A stretch of DNA of 35,335 nt. It comes from Gemmatimonadota bacterium (GTDB lineage: Bacteria > JAAXHH01). Both the position numbers and the translations under genes were made by a program. Numbering within the stretch: the first letter of the stretch is position 1; each line of letters opens with the position of its first letter. The stretch is taken from positions 1 to 35,335 of the forward strand of contig VXWP01000005.1 in the NCBI GenBank assembly GCA_009835325.1. Direction: 5' to 3'. The notes below the pieces were generated by a model. That model saw nothing but the letters and a program-made list of their open reading frames with translations. It had not been told where the DNA came from and searched no databases. Of the stretch, positions 1 through 9,289 are shown in pieces.

Positions 1-571
1 CGGACAACCGTTGGTTCAGGAACCAGCTCGCGCTGTCGAGCCGGTCTTTGGGGATATCGGCATCGAGTTCGGCGACGATGCTCCTGACCATTCCGGAAGC
101 CAGGGTCAGCACCAGCAGCACCTTGCGGCGGGCGACCGGGATCAACTCCACCCGTTCGAGCCTGCCGTCGTACAGTTTCGGCGCCAGCGCCACGCCTACT
201 TCCCGGCATACGAGGCCGAGAATCTGCGCGGTGTGGCTCAGCAGCTCCTGCACGCTGAGCCAGTCGTTCTCCAGTTCGAGATGGATCCGCTCCCGGTCCC
301 GCCTGTTGATGGGCCGCATGCGGAGGAGGGCGTCCACGTAATACCGGTAACCCTTGTCGGTCGGCACCCCGCCGGCGGAGGGATGGGGGCGGGTGATGTA
401 GCCCGCGTCCTCGAGGTTCACCATGGTATTGCGCACCGTCGCCGGACTGACGTCGAGCGGGCCCTGGCTGGCGATCGAACGTGAACCGACGGGCTGGCCC
501 GTGGACACGTGGTGTTCCACAAGGTTCCGCAGTATGTCCTTGTCCCGGTCGGTCTGAAGGGTGTATGCCAT
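1..571 (-). CDS. hrcA: Heat-inducible transcription repressor HrcA (partial, C-terminus beyond left edge)
   Basis: I translated this from the minus strand; the frame is open to the left edge, so 190 codons of an expected 340 or so are present. The N-terminus (MAYTLQTDRDKDILRNLVEH) is followed by TGQPVGSRSIA, the SPATVRNTMVNLEDAGYI winged-helix segment and HPSAGGVPTDKGYRYYVD, which is the standard HrcA DNA-binding domain in its usual order. The start of the GAF-like domain follows. HrcA represses class I heat-shock genes (groESL, dnaK operon) by binding CIRCE. The ATG at 571 is preceded by AGGA at a 5-nt spacing. In many bacteria grpE-dnaK-dnaJ follow hrcA; here they would lie beyond the left edge and cannot be checked. 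No CIRCE inverted repeat is visible upstream. Confidence 0.95.
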   Translation of the reverse strand, partial: MAYTLQTDRDKDILRNLVEHHVSTGQPVGSRSIASQGPLDVSPATVRNTMVNLEDAGYITRPHPSAGGVPTDKGYRYYVDALLRMRPINRRDRERIHLELENDWLSVQELLSHTAQILGLVCREVGVALAPKLYDGRLERVELIPVARRKVLLVLTLASGMVRSIVAELDADIPKDRLDSASWFLNQRLS

Positions 572-657
572 TTCGATCCTGCAGTCAGCATGGTCTGAAA
601 GGAGGACGGTCAAGGGCCGGTTCCGGAAGCGGCAAAGCCCGTAAAAAACTGATTCTT

Positions 658-686
658 TATTTACGAATCGCACCGGTCGATGTCAA
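658..686 (-). promoter_or_regulatory. Sigma70-like promoter for hrcA
   Basis: On the minus strand there is a perfect -35 TTGACA (686-681), a 17-bp spacer and TAAATA (663-658) as -10. It would give a leader of about 80 nt before the hrcA ATG at 571. Seen directly in the sequence; activity is inferred. Confidence 0.7.
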
Positions 687-740
687 GCGAAAAGCGGGGT
701 GGAAGGGACGCCTTTCCCCCGGGCACGCAATGACTTTTAC

Positions 741-769
741 TTGACTGCGGTGGGCGCCTCGGCTATATT
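741..769 (+). promoter_or_regulatory. Sigma70-like promoter for the CDP-alcohol phosphatidyltransferase
   Basis: TTGACT (741-746), an exact 17-bp spacer and TATATT (764-769) match a housekeeping promoter closely. Transcription would begin near 776 and leave a leader of about 130 nt before the start codon at 906. It is divergent from the hrcA promoter, with the two -35 boxes 54 bp apart. Confidence 0.75.
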
Positions 770-905
770 TTCGCAACATGTCTCCGGCAATGAAAACCCT
801 CGCCGGGTTCCGTCCGTCGACCCGGTTGCGCTGGGCGCCGCAATGCGGGGTAAGACGCGCCGGTAGCAGGCGGGAACGCGCCGCGGCCCGATGCGGGAGT
901 TTGCC

Positions 906-1505
906 ATGCTGAGTTCGAAGGTGAAGACATGGTACGTGAACATGCTGGGCCCCTTCGTCCGTACGTCGGTGCGATTCGGGATACATCCCAACGCGCTGAC
1001 CATGATCGGCTTCGGGATCACCCTGGTCTCGGCCTGTCTCTTCGGACTCGGTGCTTTCAGGTGGGCGGGACTGGTCATGTTCATCGGCGGCAGCTGCGAC
1101 GTGCTGGACGGGCATCTCGCCCGGGAGACGGGCACCCGGAGCACCTTCGGGGCGCTCCTCGATTCCACGCTGGACCGTTACGCTGAGATCGCCGTATTCG
1201 TCGGCATCATCGCCTTCTATCTATTCAACGCGGCAGACAGCGCGTTGAACGCCTACTGGGTGCTGGCGTCCGTGATGGCGATCAGCGGCTCCCTGATGGT
1301 CAGTTACGTCCGCGCACGCGCGGAGGGACTCGGCCAGGAATGCACCGTGGGACTCATGCAGCGGCCGGAACGGATCGTCTGTCTCGGGCTGGGCGCGCTG
1401 CTCGGGGAAACGTACCTGCCCGTCGCACTGGTCCTGATTGCCGTGGTGTCGAACTACACGGCCATCACCCGCCTGTTCCACATACGCAGGACATCGAAGG
1501 GTTGA
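906..1505 (+). CDS. CDP-alcohol phosphatidyltransferase (phosphatidylinositol-phosphate synthase-like)
   Basis: This 199-aa membrane enzyme carries the complete CDP-alcohol phosphatidyltransferase signature DxxDGxxARx8GxxxDxxxD: D65, D68, G69, A72, R73, G82, D86 and D90. These residues bind Mg2+ and the CDP headgroup, so it transfers a phosphatidyl or similar lipid group from a CDP-activated lipid to an alcohol at the inner membrane. About six hydrophobic segments follow the family plan. The later SYVRARAEGLG and GLMQRPER segments are typical of inositol-phosphate-type members rather than PgsA or PssA, but the acceptor alcohol cannot be fixed from sequence alone. I chose ATG 906 because GGGAG sits 6 nt upstream; an in-frame ATG at 891 lacks a good site. 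Confidence 0.88.
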   Translation: MLSSKVKTWYVNMLGPFVRTSVRFGIHPNALTMIGFGITLVSACLFGLGAFRWAGLVMFIGGSCDVLDGHLARETGTRSTFGALLDSTLDRYAEIAVFVGIIAFYLFNAADSALNAYWVLASVMAISGSLMVSYVRARAEGLGQECTVGLMQRPERIVCLGLGALLGETYLPVALVLIAVVSNYTAITRLFHIRRTSKG

Positions 1506-1593
1506 GGAAGGTTCCGGGATCCGGGAAATCCCCGGTGCGCGGGAAAACGGGAAGGCGGACCGTCGTCCGTTGACGCGGTCCCCAATGCGAAGC

Positions 1594-1611
1594 GTGACGG
1601 CTTAACGTCAC
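1594..1611. promoter_or_regulatory. Perfect dyad next to the ctpA ribosome binding site
   Basis: GTGACG (1594-1599), a 6-nt loop and CGTCAC (1606-1611) form a perfect inverted repeat directly abutting the AGGAG site at 1612-1616. It could be an operator, or an RNA hairpin that modulates translation of the S41 protease. No function is known. Confidence 0.35.
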
Positions 1612-1624
1612 AGGAGTCGGGTTC

Positions 1625-3307
1625 ATGTGGGCTAAAAACAGGAAAATCACCCTGGCCTTGCTGGTATTCATCGGTCTGCTGGGTGCCGTATGGGTTATCA
1701 GGCACGACCGGGCGCAGGCGATCGGCGATCAGCAGTACGACCTGAAACTGCTGCAGCAGGTCGTGGACCGCATCCGCGCCAAGTACGTGGACGACCTGAA
1801 CGAAGGTGAAGCGATCGACGCGGCCATCCGCGGCATGCTCGGCACGCTCGATCCCTACACGGAGTTCCTGGCGAAAAAGCAGAGCGACGAGATGAAAATG
1901 ATGCAGATCCAGGGGAAGTACGGTGGATTGGGCATCAGGATCCAGAAGCAGGAGAACGCCCTGGTCGTCGTCGCGCTGTTTGACGACACGCCGGCCTTCG
2001 ACGTCGGCCTGCAGACCGGCGACCGCATCGTGCGGATCGAGGAATCGTCCACGGCCGACATCGACGTGTCGCAGGCGGCGGACCTCCTCCGGGGAAGTCC
2101 CGGGACATCCGTGAATATCTCGGTCAGCAGGGAAGGCGAGGACGCGTTCATCGACTTCACGGTGACGCGGGCCATTATCACCATACCCGTGGTTCCTTAC
2201 GTGGGGATGCTGGAAGGCGATACCGGCTATATCAAGCTTAACCAGTTTACCGAAGACGCTTCCATACAGGTGGAACAGGCGTTGAAGCGGCTTCAGGCGC
2301 AGGGCGCCGGCGGGTATCTGCTGGACCTGCGGGGCAACCCGGGGGGCTTGCTGGAGCAGGCCGTGGACGTAGCCGGGAAGTTCCTGCCGGAGGACCGTCT
2401 CATCGTGTACACGATGGGCAGGCCCGGTTCGGATCAGCGGTCGTACCACGCGCCGGAATCCTACACGCTGGAGGACGCGCCGCTGGTGGTGCTCGTCGAC
2501 CGGTTCAGCGCCAGTGCGTCCGAGATCGTCGCCGGAGCGATACAGGACTGGGACCGCGGCGTCGTGGCCGGCCAGCCGACCTTCGGCAAGGCTTCGGTGC
2601 AGCAGATATTCCCCATGAACCAGGGGACGGCCCTGAAGATCACGACGGCGAGGTACTACACGCCGAGCGGCAGGCTCATCCAGAAGACCGGGGAGCGCAC
2701 GGACGACAGCGTCGCGGCGGATTCCGCGCCGGGTGGAACGGACGGGTCCGACAGGACGTCGTTCGAGACGAGAATCGGGCGGACCGTCTACGGAGGCGGC
2801 GGTATCGCGCCCGACGTGGAGATCGAGGTCCCGGCATACCCCAACCTGATCCGCGCCCTGAACAACCAGAGCATGTTCATCAAGTTCGCCATCCACTACG
2901 TGTCGAACAACCCCGAAGCGGACCAGGCGACTTTCGACGTCACGGACGAGATGATCGACGCCTTTCGCCGGTTCGTCGAGACGCGGTCCTTCACCTATAC
3001 CTCCGTGGCGGAACAGTCGCTCGACGAACTGGAAGAGATCGTCCGGGACCGCGCGCCGGCCGACGACGTGATGGCATCGCTCGCCGACCTGCGGGGCAAA
3101 CTGAACCGTCAGCGCGAGCTGGAGTACTCCAGGCACCGGGACCTGCTCGTGGCCCGCATCGGTACGGAGATCAGCGCGAAACTCTGGGGTACGGCGGGCC
3201 GTTATGCCTTTGCCGCCAGGCACGACCCCCAGATCAGGGCGTCCCTGGAGATCCTGAATGACGAACGGGAATACCGGAAGCTGCTCGGTGACGATCCCGC
3301 GGAATAG
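1625..3307 (+). CDS. ctpA: Carboxy-terminal processing protease, S41 family
   Basis: This 560-aa envelope serine protease has one N-terminal membrane anchor or signal segment (residues 9-26), a helical region, a PDZ domain (about 95-182; KYGGLGIRIQ start) and the S41 catalytic core. The core contains YIKLNQFTEDA, LLDLRGNPGGLL and SASASEIVAGA followed by PTFGKASVQ. The catalytic Ser/Lys pair is Ser297 and Lys322, 25 residues apart as in characterised CtpA proteins. The family trims or degrades periplasmic proteins from the C-terminus. A tail of about 150 residues after the core is longer than in minimal CtpA, and its role is unclear. ATG 1625 is preceded by AGGAG with 8-nt spacing. A short GC hairpin without a T-run (3311-3326) follows the stop codon. 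Confidence 0.93.
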   Translation: MWAKNRKITLALLVFIGLLGAVWVIRHDRAQAIGDQQYDLKLLQQVVDRIRAKYVDDLNEGEAIDAAIRGMLGTLDPYTEFLAKKQSDEMKMMQIQGKYGGLGIRIQKQENALVVVALFDDTPAFDVGLQTGDRIVRIEESSTADIDVSQAADLLRGSPGTSVNISVSREGEDAFIDFTVTRAIITIPVVPYVGMLEGDTGYIKLNQFTEDASIQVEQALKRLQAQGAGGYLLDLRGNPGGLLEQAVDVAGKFLPEDRLIVYTMGRPGSDQRSYHAPESYTLEDAPLVVLVDRFSASASEIVAGAIQDWDRGVVAGQPTFGKASVQQIFPMNQGTALKITTARYYTPSGRLIQKTGERTDDSVAADSAPGGTDGSDRTSFETRIGRTVYGGGGIAPDVEIEVPAYPNLIRALNNQSMFIKFAIHYVSNNPEADQATFDVTDEMIDAFRRFVETRSFTYTSVAEQSLDELEEIVRDRAPADDVMASLADLRGKLNRQRELEYSRHRDLLVARIGTEISAKLWGTAGRYAFAARHDPQIRASLEILNDEREYRKLLGDDPAE

Positions 3308-3359
3308 AGGCGGCGGCAAGCCGCCGGCAGAGACCCGGGCATCGAAGTACGCGGGCTTC

Positions 3360-3441
3360 GCGAGGGTGGCGGAACTGGTATACGTGCTGGATTTAGGATC
3401 CAGTGGGGCAACCCATGGGGGTTCGACTCCCCCCCCTCGCA
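3360..3441 (+). tRNA. tRNA-Leu (anticodon UAG)
   Basis: The cloverleaf can be folded by hand. The acceptor GCGAGGG pairs with CCCTCGC plus discriminator A. The anticodon stem CTGGA/TCCAG (3387-3391, 3399-3403) encloses the loop TTTAGGA with anticodon TAG at 3394-3396. There is a class II variable arm TGGGGCAACCCAT and a T-arm GGGGG-TTCGACT-CCCCC. The long variable arm confirms leucine. It reads CUN codons, mainly CUA and CUG. No CCA is encoded. A tRNA-Leu upstream of tig-clpPX-lon is a known arrangement in several bacterial groups. Confidence 0.95.
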
Positions 3442-3445
3442 TCTT

Positions 3446-3486
3446 GCCCGGGGTTTTGTCACAGGCCCCGGATCCCGGGCGCTTTT
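3446..3486 (+). terminator. Possible terminator after tRNA-Leu
   Basis: GCCCGGG (3446-3452) pairs with CCCGGGC (3474-3480), and four T follow at 3483-3486. A competing inner stem CCGGGG/CCCCGG shares the same bases. The T-run is short, so termination may be partial. Confidence 0.4.
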
Positions 3487-3489
3487 CCG

Positions 3490-3518
3490 TTGACACACCA
3501 CCCCCTCCACGGTTAATT
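3490..3518 (+). promoter_or_regulatory. Candidate promoter for the tig-clpP-clpX-lon cluster
   Basis: A perfect -35 TTGACA (3490-3495) is followed at 17 bp by TTAATT (3513-3518), a weak -10. It sits just after the tRNA terminator candidate and about 130 nt before tig. Confidence 0.4.
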
Positions 3519-3583
3519 ACGACGGCTTTACGAACGGCGGCCGCGCCGCTTCTGGTCCGCGGCCCGTCTACGCGGCGCCGGCC

Positions 3584-3610
3584 GGCCAGCCCGGCCAGCC
3601 CGGTCCGACC
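3584..3610. repeat. 9-bp tandem repeat in the tig leader
   Basis: GGCCAGCCC is perfectly duplicated at 3584-3592 and 3593-3601, with a degenerate third copy at 3602-3610. Related 9- or 18-bp repeats occur elsewhere in this window. Confidence 0.7.
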
Positions 3611-3652
3611 CGGAAAGGCAGGCAAGCGAGCGAGGCGAAGGGAGCGATTGGC

Positions 3653-4900
3653 TTGAACTACACGGTTTCCGAACCCAAACCCTGGAAACGCGTCCTTGAG
3701 ATCGAAGTGCCCTCCGACGCGATTCAATCCGAACTGAACGAGGCCTACGCGCGTTACAGTAGAGAGGTGCGCCTTCCCGGGTTCCGCCGGGGCAAGGTTC
3801 CCTTGAACGTGCTCAAGGCGCAACTCGGCAATGAGATCCGCGCGGAAGTGCTGGAAAAGAAGATCCCGGAGTATCTGAACAGCGCCCACGAGCGTGCGGA
3901 GATCAAGCCCATCAGCCAACCCGTGATCGAAGAGATCGAATTCGACGAGGGGCAGGACCTGAAACTTCGGGCCAGCGTGGAAGTCAAGCCCGCCATCGAA
4001 CTGAAACAGTATAAGGAACTGCGGGTGACCCGGCGGACCGTGAACGCGACGGACGAGGACGTGGACGAGCGGCTCGAGAGGTTGCGGGAACGCTACGCCA
4101 GCGTGGTACGGATCGACGGGGAAGCGGAGAAGGATCACTTCATCCGTGCCGATATTCAGCACGCCGATGCCAGCGGGGTGCCGATCATCGGACGCAAGGA
4201 AGAGAACCAGTTCTTCCAGGTCGGTTCGGGACGGCTGGGCGAGGGGTTCGATACCCAGCTGGCCGGGGTCGGGGCCGACGAGGACCGGACCGTGAAGACC
4301 ACGTTACCGTCCGATTACCCCGACGAAAACCTGGCGGGCCAGGAAGCCTGTTTCATCGTGCACGTACACGAAGTGCTGGAAAGGCAGTTGCCGGAAGCGG
4401 ACGACGATTTCGCCGTGGACATCGGCATGGAGAGCCTGGTCGCCCTGAAGCAGTCTGTCCGCGAGGAAATCGAACGGGAACCGGACCTGGAACTGCGCAG
4501 GGACCTGGTCACGCAGATCGTGGATGCCCACGAATTCGAAGTGCCCGAATCCATGATGACGGCCTTTCTCGACCAGGTCGTAGCCGACGCGCGCCGGTCG
4601 ACGCGGGGCAGGGACGAAGTCGACGAGAACGCCGTACGCCAGGAGTACCGCCCGGTGGCGAACAGCCAGATCATGCGCCACCTCATCCTGGACGCCATCG
4701 CGGAGCAGGAAGGGCTGGCGGTGGACCAGGAGGAGTTGGACGAGCGGCTGGAGGCTGTCGCGGCAAGGGGACAGGCATCGGTCGACCAGGTCCGCAGGCT
4801 CTTCCGGGAGAACGGGAGGCTGGACCGCATCGAAGCGGATCTAAGGGAAGAGAAAGTCGTTGAGTTTCTCGTGGAGCACGCCGACATACAAACGGAGTAG
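3653..4900 (+). CDS. tig: Trigger factor (ribosome-associated chaperone, PPIase)
   Basis: This 415-aa protein begins with the ribosome-binding domain, whose signature GFRRGKVP lies at residues 43-50. It continues through an FKBP-type peptidyl-prolyl isomerase domain (about 155-240; DHFIRADIQ and LAGVGADEDRTVKTTLPSDYP segments) and a helical chaperone C-terminus. It binds the ribosome exit tunnel and shields nascent chains. The length is near the family norm of about 430. Translation starts at TTG 3653 with GGGAG 8 nt upstream; no nearer ATG fits the family N-terminus. Only 12 nt separate it from clpP, so the two are probably co-transcribed. Confidence 0.95.
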   Translation: MNYTVSEPKPWKRVLEIEVPSDAIQSELNEAYARYSREVRLPGFRRGKVPLNVLKAQLGNEIRAEVLEKKIPEYLNSAHERAEIKPISQPVIEEIEFDEGQDLKLRASVEVKPAIELKQYKELRVTRRTVNATDEDVDERLERLRERYASVVRIDGEAEKDHFIRADIQHADASGVPIIGRKEENQFFQVGSGRLGEGFDTQLAGVGADEDRTVKTTLPSDYPDENLAGQEACFIVHVHEVLERQLPEADDDFAVDIGMESLVALKQSVREEIEREPDLELRRDLVTQIVDAHEFEVPESMMTAFLDQVVADARRSTRGRDEVDENAVRQEYRPVANSQIMRHLILDAIAEQEGLAVDQEELDERLEAVAARGQASVDQVRRLFRENGRLDRIEADLREEKVVEFLVEHADIQTE

Positions 4901-4912
4901 AAGGAGCGCATC

Positions 4913-5536
4913 ATGTTAGTGCCGATGGTGATTGAACAGACGGGCCGCGGGGAACGGGCCTACGACATCTACTCTCTGCTGCTGAAGAACCGCATCGTCT
5001 TCATCGGCATGCCGATCGACGACACCATCGCGAACCTGGTGATCGCCCAGTTGCTCTACCTCCAGTACGAAGACGCCGAAAAGGACATCAAGCTGTACAT
5101 CAACAGCCCCGGCGGTAGCATCACCGCGGGACTCGCCATTTACGACACCATGCAGTTCATCCAGCCCGACGTGGAGACCTACTGCCTGGGCATGGCCGCG
5201 AGCATGGGCGCCTTCCTCCTCACGGCGGGCGGGAGCGGCAAACGTTACGCCCTGCCCTATTCGCGCATTCTGATCCACCAGCCTTCCATTCCCCACATGG
5301 CCGGCACGGCCAAGGACATCGAGATCCAGGCCGAGGAGATGCTGCGCATGAAGCGTACCATGAACGAGATCATGGCCCACCATACCGGACAGTCGGTGGA
5401 CAAGATCGAAGCGGATACGGACCGGGACTTCTGGATGTCGCCGGAACAGGCCGTGGAATACGGGCTGGTGGACCACGTGGTCGAAACCGCCGCTTCCAAA
5501 GCTATCGCCGAGTCGCTGAACGGCAAAACCGCCTAG
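4913..5536 (+). CDS. clpP: ATP-dependent Clp protease proteolytic subunit
   Basis: This is a 207-aa ClpP serine peptidase. The triad is visible as Ser97 ([10 protein letters not shown]), His122 (ILIHQPS) and Asp172 (DRDFWMS). The substrate-channel segments [18 protein letters not shown] and the C-terminal [12 protein letters not shown] are canonical. It assembles into tetradecamers that degrade proteins unfolded by ClpX, encoded next door. The start [21 protein letters not shown] is the standard mature-like N-terminus, so there is little or no propeptide. AAGGAG lies about 8 nt before the ATG. Confidence 0.97.
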   Translation: MLVPMVIEQTGRGERAYDIYSLLLKNRIVFIGMPIDDTIANLVIAQLLYLQYEDAEKDIKLYINSPGGSITAGLAIYDTMQFIQPDVETYCLGMAASMGAFLLTAGGSGKRYALPYSRILIHQPSIPHMAGTAKDIEIQAEEMLRMKRTMNEIMAHHTGQSVDKIEADTDRDFWMSPEQAVEYGLVDHVVETAASKAIAESLNGKTA

Positions 5537-5545
5537 GATCGGATC

Positions 5546-6838
5546 ATGAAGAAACGATCGACACCGCGGGACCTGCGCTGCTCCTTCTGCAACCGGAACG
5601 CCGACGAGGTGGAACGCCTCATCACGGGTCCGAACGTGTACATCTGCAACGAGTGCATCCTGATGTGCAACGGGATCCTCGAGGAGGAGATGAGCCGCAG
5701 CACCCTGTCGACGGTCGAGCATCTGCCGCTGCCCACGGAGATCAAGGAGGCGCTCGACGAATACGTCATCGGCCAGGAACAGGCCAAGAAGGTGCTTTCC
5801 GTGGCCGTGTACAACCACTACAAGCGGATACAGCACGGCGCCGCCCAGGCCGGTGGCGCCGCCCAGGCCGGTCAGCCCACCCAGGCCGGTCTTGACGACG
5901 TGGAGCTCGAGAAGAGCAACATCCTGCTGATCGGTCCCACCGGCACCGGCAAGACGCTCCTGGCCCAGACCCTGGCGAAGATGCTTCACGTGCCTTTCTG
6001 CATCGCGGACGCCACGGTGCTCACGGAAGCCGGCTACGTGGGCGAAGACGTGGAGAGCGTCCTGGTCCGGCTGCTCCAGGCCGCCGATTACGACGTGCCG
6101 AAAGCCGAAAGCGGCATCGTCTACATCGACGAAGTCGACAAGGTGGCGCGCAAGTCGGCCAACCCCTCCATCACCCGCGACGTGTCGGGAGAAGGGGTGC
6201 AGCAGTCTCTGCTCAAAATGCTGGAGGGCACCATCGCCAACGTGCCCCCGAAGGGCGGCCGGAAACACCCCGAACAGAACTTCGTCCAGATCAACACCAG
6301 GAACATCCTCTTCATATGCGGCGGCGCCTTCGACGACCTCGATCAGATCATCGAGCGGCGGACCGCGGAAGGGACCATCGGATTCGGCGGCGTATCGAAG
6401 CATTCCGCGAGCCGCAATACGAGCGAACTCCTCGCCCGGGTCGAACCGGACGACCTGCTGCAGTACGGCCTCATCCCGGAGATCATCGGCCGGCTGCCGG
6501 TGATTGCCACGCTGGGCGAACTGGACGCCGACGCCCTCATGGAAATCCTCCTCAAGCCCAAAAACGCCCTCGTGAAGCAATACCAGCGGCTGCTCGAAAT
6601 GGAAGACGTCAAGCTGACCTTTACGGACGAGTCGCTTCAGGCGGTGGTGAACGAGGCCATGGACAAGAAGACGGGCGCGCGTTCGCTGCGGTCCATCCTC
6701 GAGGAAGTGATGCTGGACGTGATGTTCAACGCGCCGACGCAGGAAGACCTGAGTGAAGTGATCGTCACCGGGGAGACCGTCACGGATAAATCGCCGCCCG
6801 TCTACGTTCAGGGCAAGGAAAGCAAGCAAAGCGCCTGA
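5546..6838 (+). CDS. clpX: ATP-dependent Clp protease ATP-binding subunit ClpX
   Basis: This 430-aa AAA+ unfoldase has an N-terminal zinc-binding domain (C12, C15, C34, C37). The AAA+ module contains Walker A GPTGTGKT, Walker [10 protein letters not shown], the sensor region ([10 protein letters not shown]) and EIIGRLPV. It recognises tagged substrates and feeds them to ClpP. The start lies 9 nt after the clpP stop, and the AGGA ribosome site overlaps that stop codon, which suggests translational coupling. An 18-bp repeat (5840-5893) encodes an Ala/Gln/Gly-rich linker before the AAA+ core, where ClpX proteins usually have a variable loop. Confidence 0.97.
   Translation: MKKRSTPRDLRCSFCNRNADEVERLITGPNVYICNECILMCNGILEEEMSRSTLSTVEHLPLPTEIKEALDEYVIGQEQAKKVLSVAVYNHYKRIQHGAAQAGGAAQAGQPTQAGLDDVELEKSNILLIGPTGTGKTLLAQTLAKMLHVPFCIADATVLTEAGYVGEDVESVLVRLLQAADYDVPKAESGIVYIDEVDKVARKSANPSITRDVSGEGVQQSLLKMLEGTIANVPPKGGRKHPEQNFVQINTRNILFICGGAFDDLDQIIERRTAEGTIGFGGVSKHSASRNTSELLARVEPDDLLQYGLIPEIIGRLPVIATLGELDADALMEILLKPKNALVKQYQRLLEMEDVKLTFTDESLQAVVNEAMDKKTGARSLRSILEEVMLDVMFNAPTQEDLSEVIVTGETVTDKSPPVYVQGKESKQSA
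5840..5893 (+). repeat. 18-bp tandem repeat in the clpX linker
   Basis: Three 18-bp units (5840-5857, 5858-5875, 5876-5893, the last degenerate) share the core CCCAGGCCGGT. They encode [12 protein letters not shown] and PTQAGL in a surface linker. Confidence 0.8.
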
Positions 6839-6868
6839 TCCCCCACTCCGCGGCATCAACGGTTTCCC

Positions 6869-9286
6869 ATGATTACCCTCAATCGTAACGAACCCATCAC
6901 ATTCGACGACAAGCTGCCGCTCATCCCCCTCCGTGAAGTGGTCGTGTTCCCCTACATGGAATACCCCCTCATCATTGCCAGGGACGCTTCCATCAAAGCC
7001 CTGGAGCACGGGGTCAACAACGACCGGCTGCTCTTCCTGACCGCCCAGCGGAACCCGGATATCGAGCAGCCCGCGAAAGAAGACGTGCACCGGACCGGCA
7101 TCGTGGCCCGCATCCTGCAGGTGGTGAAACTGCCCAACGGCCTGATCCGCGTGCTCGTCGAGGGGATCGTCCGGGCGCGGATCGTCCGGTTCCTTTCCAC
7201 GGACCCCTACATGCGGGTGAAGATCACCCTGGTCGAGGAGGCCGGGGACACCGAAGCGGAGGTGCAGGCGAGACTGCGGACCGTCGTGGACCAGTTCACG
7301 GAGTATATCAAGCTGAACCAGCAGGCGCCCGACGAGATCCTGCTGTCCCTGCAGAACATGGACGACGCCCAGCGCCTGGTGGATACGATGTCGGCCTTCA
7401 TCCAGCAGAGCCCCCAGGTCAAGCAGCGGCTCATCGAGGCGCCGTCGATCATCGAGCAGCTCGACGAACTGGCGGCCCTTTTGGCCACGGAACTGGAGAT
7501 CCTGGAGATCAAGAACCAGCTCGACGGGGAAGTCCGGGACCGCATCACCAAGTCGCAGCGGGAATTCTTTCTCCAGGAACAGATGCGCGTGATCAAGCAG
7601 GAACTGGGCGAGCTGGAGGACCTGCCGGAGAACCCGGACGGCCTGGCCCAGCAGATCGCGGACGCGAAGATGCCCAAAGAGGCCCACGAAAAGGCCATGA
7701 ACGAGCTGGAAAAGCTCCAGCAGATGCACCCGACTTCACCCGAGGCGACGGTGATCCGGAACTACCTGGAGTGGCTCGTCGAGGTCCCGTGGCGGAAACG
7801 CACGCGGGACAGCCGGGACATCGGCCGGGTGGCGTCCGTGCTCGACGCCGATCACTACGGGCTGGAAAAACCCAAGGAACACATCCTCGAGTACCTGTCG
7901 GTCATCCAGTTGACGCGGCACCTCAAAGGGCCGATCCTGTGCCTGGTCGGCCCGCCCGGCGTGGGCAAGACCTCCCTCGGCCGTTCGGTCGCGCGCGCCA
8001 TGGGCCGCAAGTTCGTCCGCATGTCCCTCGGCGGCGTGCACGACGAGGCGGAGATCAGGGGGCATCGCCGGACCTACATCGGTTCCATGCCCGGACGCAT
8101 CATCCAGGCGATGCGCCGAGCCAAGTCGGTCAATCCCGTCATCCTGCTCGACGAGGTGGACAAACTCGGCCGGGACGTGCGCGGCGACCCCGCGTCGGCC
8201 CTGCTCGAGGTGCTGGATCCCGAACAGAACAGTGCCTTCAACGATCACTACCTGGAGGTGGACTACGACCTGTCCCGGGTGCTGTTCATCACGACGGCCA
8301 ACACCACCGAGACCATCCCCCCGGCACTGAACGACCGCATGGAGATCCTCGAGCTGCCCGGTTATCTCGAAACGCAGAAACTGGCCATCGCGAAGGAGTT
8401 CCTCGTGCCGAAGCAGATAAAGGCCCACGGACTGAAGAAGGAACGCGTCACCTTCAGGAAGGACGCCCTGCTGGCCGTCATCCGGGAATACACCCGCGAG
8501 GCCGGCGTCCGGGGACTGGAACGCCACATCGCCGCGGTCTGCCGCAAGCTGGCCCGCAAGGTGGTGGAAGGAAGGTCCGGCAAGCGGATGCAGGTTACGC
8601 GCAACCAGCTGTCAGGCTACCTCGGCGTTCCGCGCTACCTGGACTCCGAAGTGGTGAAACAGGATTCGGTTGGGATCGCCACGGGGCTTGCGTGGACGCA
8701 GTCGGGCGGCGACATCCTCACCATCGAGGTCAGTGTACTGAACCGCCGCGGCGCCGGGCGACTGACGCTGACCGGCCAGTTGGGAGAAGTGATGCAGGAG
8801 TCAGCCCACGCGGCGCTCACCTACGCCCGGTCCAGGGCGGCCTCGCTGGGACTCGAACCGGATTTCTACAAGAACGTCGAGATCCACGTGCACATGCCCG
8901 AAGGGGCGATCCCCAAGGACGGACCTTCCGCCGGCATCACGATCGCGACGGCGCTCTGTTCGGCGCTGACCGGCGTGCCGGTCCGGTGCGACATCGCCAT
9001 GACGGGCGAGATCACGCTCCGGGGGAACGTCCTGCCCATCGGCGGACTGAACGAGAAACTGATCGCCGCGCTCCGGGCCGGCATCAAGGAAGTGGCGATT
9101 CCGCTCCGCAACCGGAAGGACCTGGTGGACGTCCCGCCGGAGGTGAAGGACGGGATCGAAATCATCCCGGTATCGACCATGGACGAAGTCCTCAAACGGA
9201 CCATGGGCATGACGGTCGTGGAGTCCCGCGTGCCCGCCCTGCTTCCCGCCCAGTCCGTCACTCAGCCGTCCATCAAGCCGGTCTAG
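6869..9286 (+). CDS. lon: ATP-dependent protease Lon
   Basis: This 805-aa LonA-type protease has an N-terminal substrate-binding domain ([19 protein letters not shown] start), a coiled-coil region, an AAA+ domain with Walker [10 protein letters not shown] (about 361-369) and Walker [10 protein letters not shown], and a C-terminal protease domain. The catalytic dyad is Ser687 (PKDGPSAGI) and Lys730 ([10 protein letters not shown]), 43 residues apart as in E. coli Lon. It degrades misfolded and regulatory proteins in the cytoplasm. The start lies 30 nt after clpX, and the ribosome site is weak. It ends only 3 nt from the convergent tsaE stop, and no terminator lies between them. Confidence 0.97.
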   Translation: MITLNRNEPITFDDKLPLIPLREVVVFPYMEYPLIIARDASIKALEHGVNNDRLLFLTAQRNPDIEQPAKEDVHRTGIVARILQVVKLPNGLIRVLVEGIVRARIVRFLSTDPYMRVKITLVEEAGDTEAEVQARLRTVVDQFTEYIKLNQQAPDEILLSLQNMDDAQRLVDTMSAFIQQSPQVKQRLIEAPSIIEQLDELAALLATELEILEIKNQLDGEVRDRITKSQREFFLQEQMRVIKQELGELEDLPENPDGLAQQIADAKMPKEAHEKAMNELEKLQQMHPTSPEATVIRNYLEWLVEVPWRKRTRDSRDIGRVASVLDADHYGLEKPKEHILEYLSVIQLTRHLKGPILCLVGPPGVGKTSLGRSVARAMGRKFVRMSLGGVHDEAEIRGHRRTYIGSMPGRIIQAMRRAKSVNPVILLDEVDKLGRDVRGDPASALLEVLDPEQNSAFNDHYLEVDYDLSRVLFITTANTTETIPPALNDRMEILELPGYLETQKLAIAKEFLVPKQIKAHGLKKERVTFRKDALLAVIREYTREAGVRGLERHIAAVCRKLARKVVEGRSGKRMQVTRNQLSGYLGVPRYLDSEVVKQDSVGIATGLAWTQSGGDILTIEVSVLNRRGAGRLTLTGQLGEVMQESAHAALTYARSRAASLGLEPDFYKNVEIHVHMPEGAIPKDGPSAGITIATALCSALTGVPVRCDIAMTGEITLRGNVLPIGGLNEKLIAALRAGIKEVAIPLRNRKDLVDVPPEVKDGIEIIPVSTMDEVLKRTMGMTVVESRVPALLPAQSVTQPSIKPV

Positions 9287-9289
9287 CGT

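Larger units (their letters stand above)
572..905. other. Divergent intergenic region hrcA / CDP-alcohol phosphatidyltransferase
   Basis: This 334-bp gap holds the two divergent promoters listed separately and two leaders. I see no CIRCE operator (TTAGCACTC-N9-GAGTGCTAA), tRNA or recognisable riboswitch in it. Confidence 0.7.

Noticed and set aside
572-905. CIRCE operator for HrcA
   Set aside because: Searched for TTAGCACTC/GAGTGCTAA arms on both strands; nothing close was found.
778-912. 44-codon upstream ORF beginning near the predicted transcription start and overlapping the CDP-alcohol phosphatidyltransferase start
   Set aside because: It would have to be leaderless, has an Arg/Ala-rich shadow-like translation and shows no other support.
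3311-3326. Terminator after ctpA (CGGCGG-CAAG-CCGCCG)
   Set aside because: The stem is good but no T-run follows, so it was mentioned only under ctpA.
1454-4162. 902-codon open frame on the minus strand, antisense to ctpA, the tRNA and tig
   Set aside because: It is opposite three well-supported genes, has no ribosome site and gives no recognisable protein. Long antisense frames are expected where codon third positions are GC-rich.
4916-7729. 937-codon minus-strand frame across clpP, clpX and lon
   Set aside because: His/Asp/Arg-rich translation typical of an antisense shadow; the plus-strand genes are unmistakable.
9287-9289. Bidirectional terminator between convergent lon and tsaE
   Set aside because: Only 3 nt separate the stops and no hairpin with T-runs exists there; transcription must end inside the opposite gene or read through.
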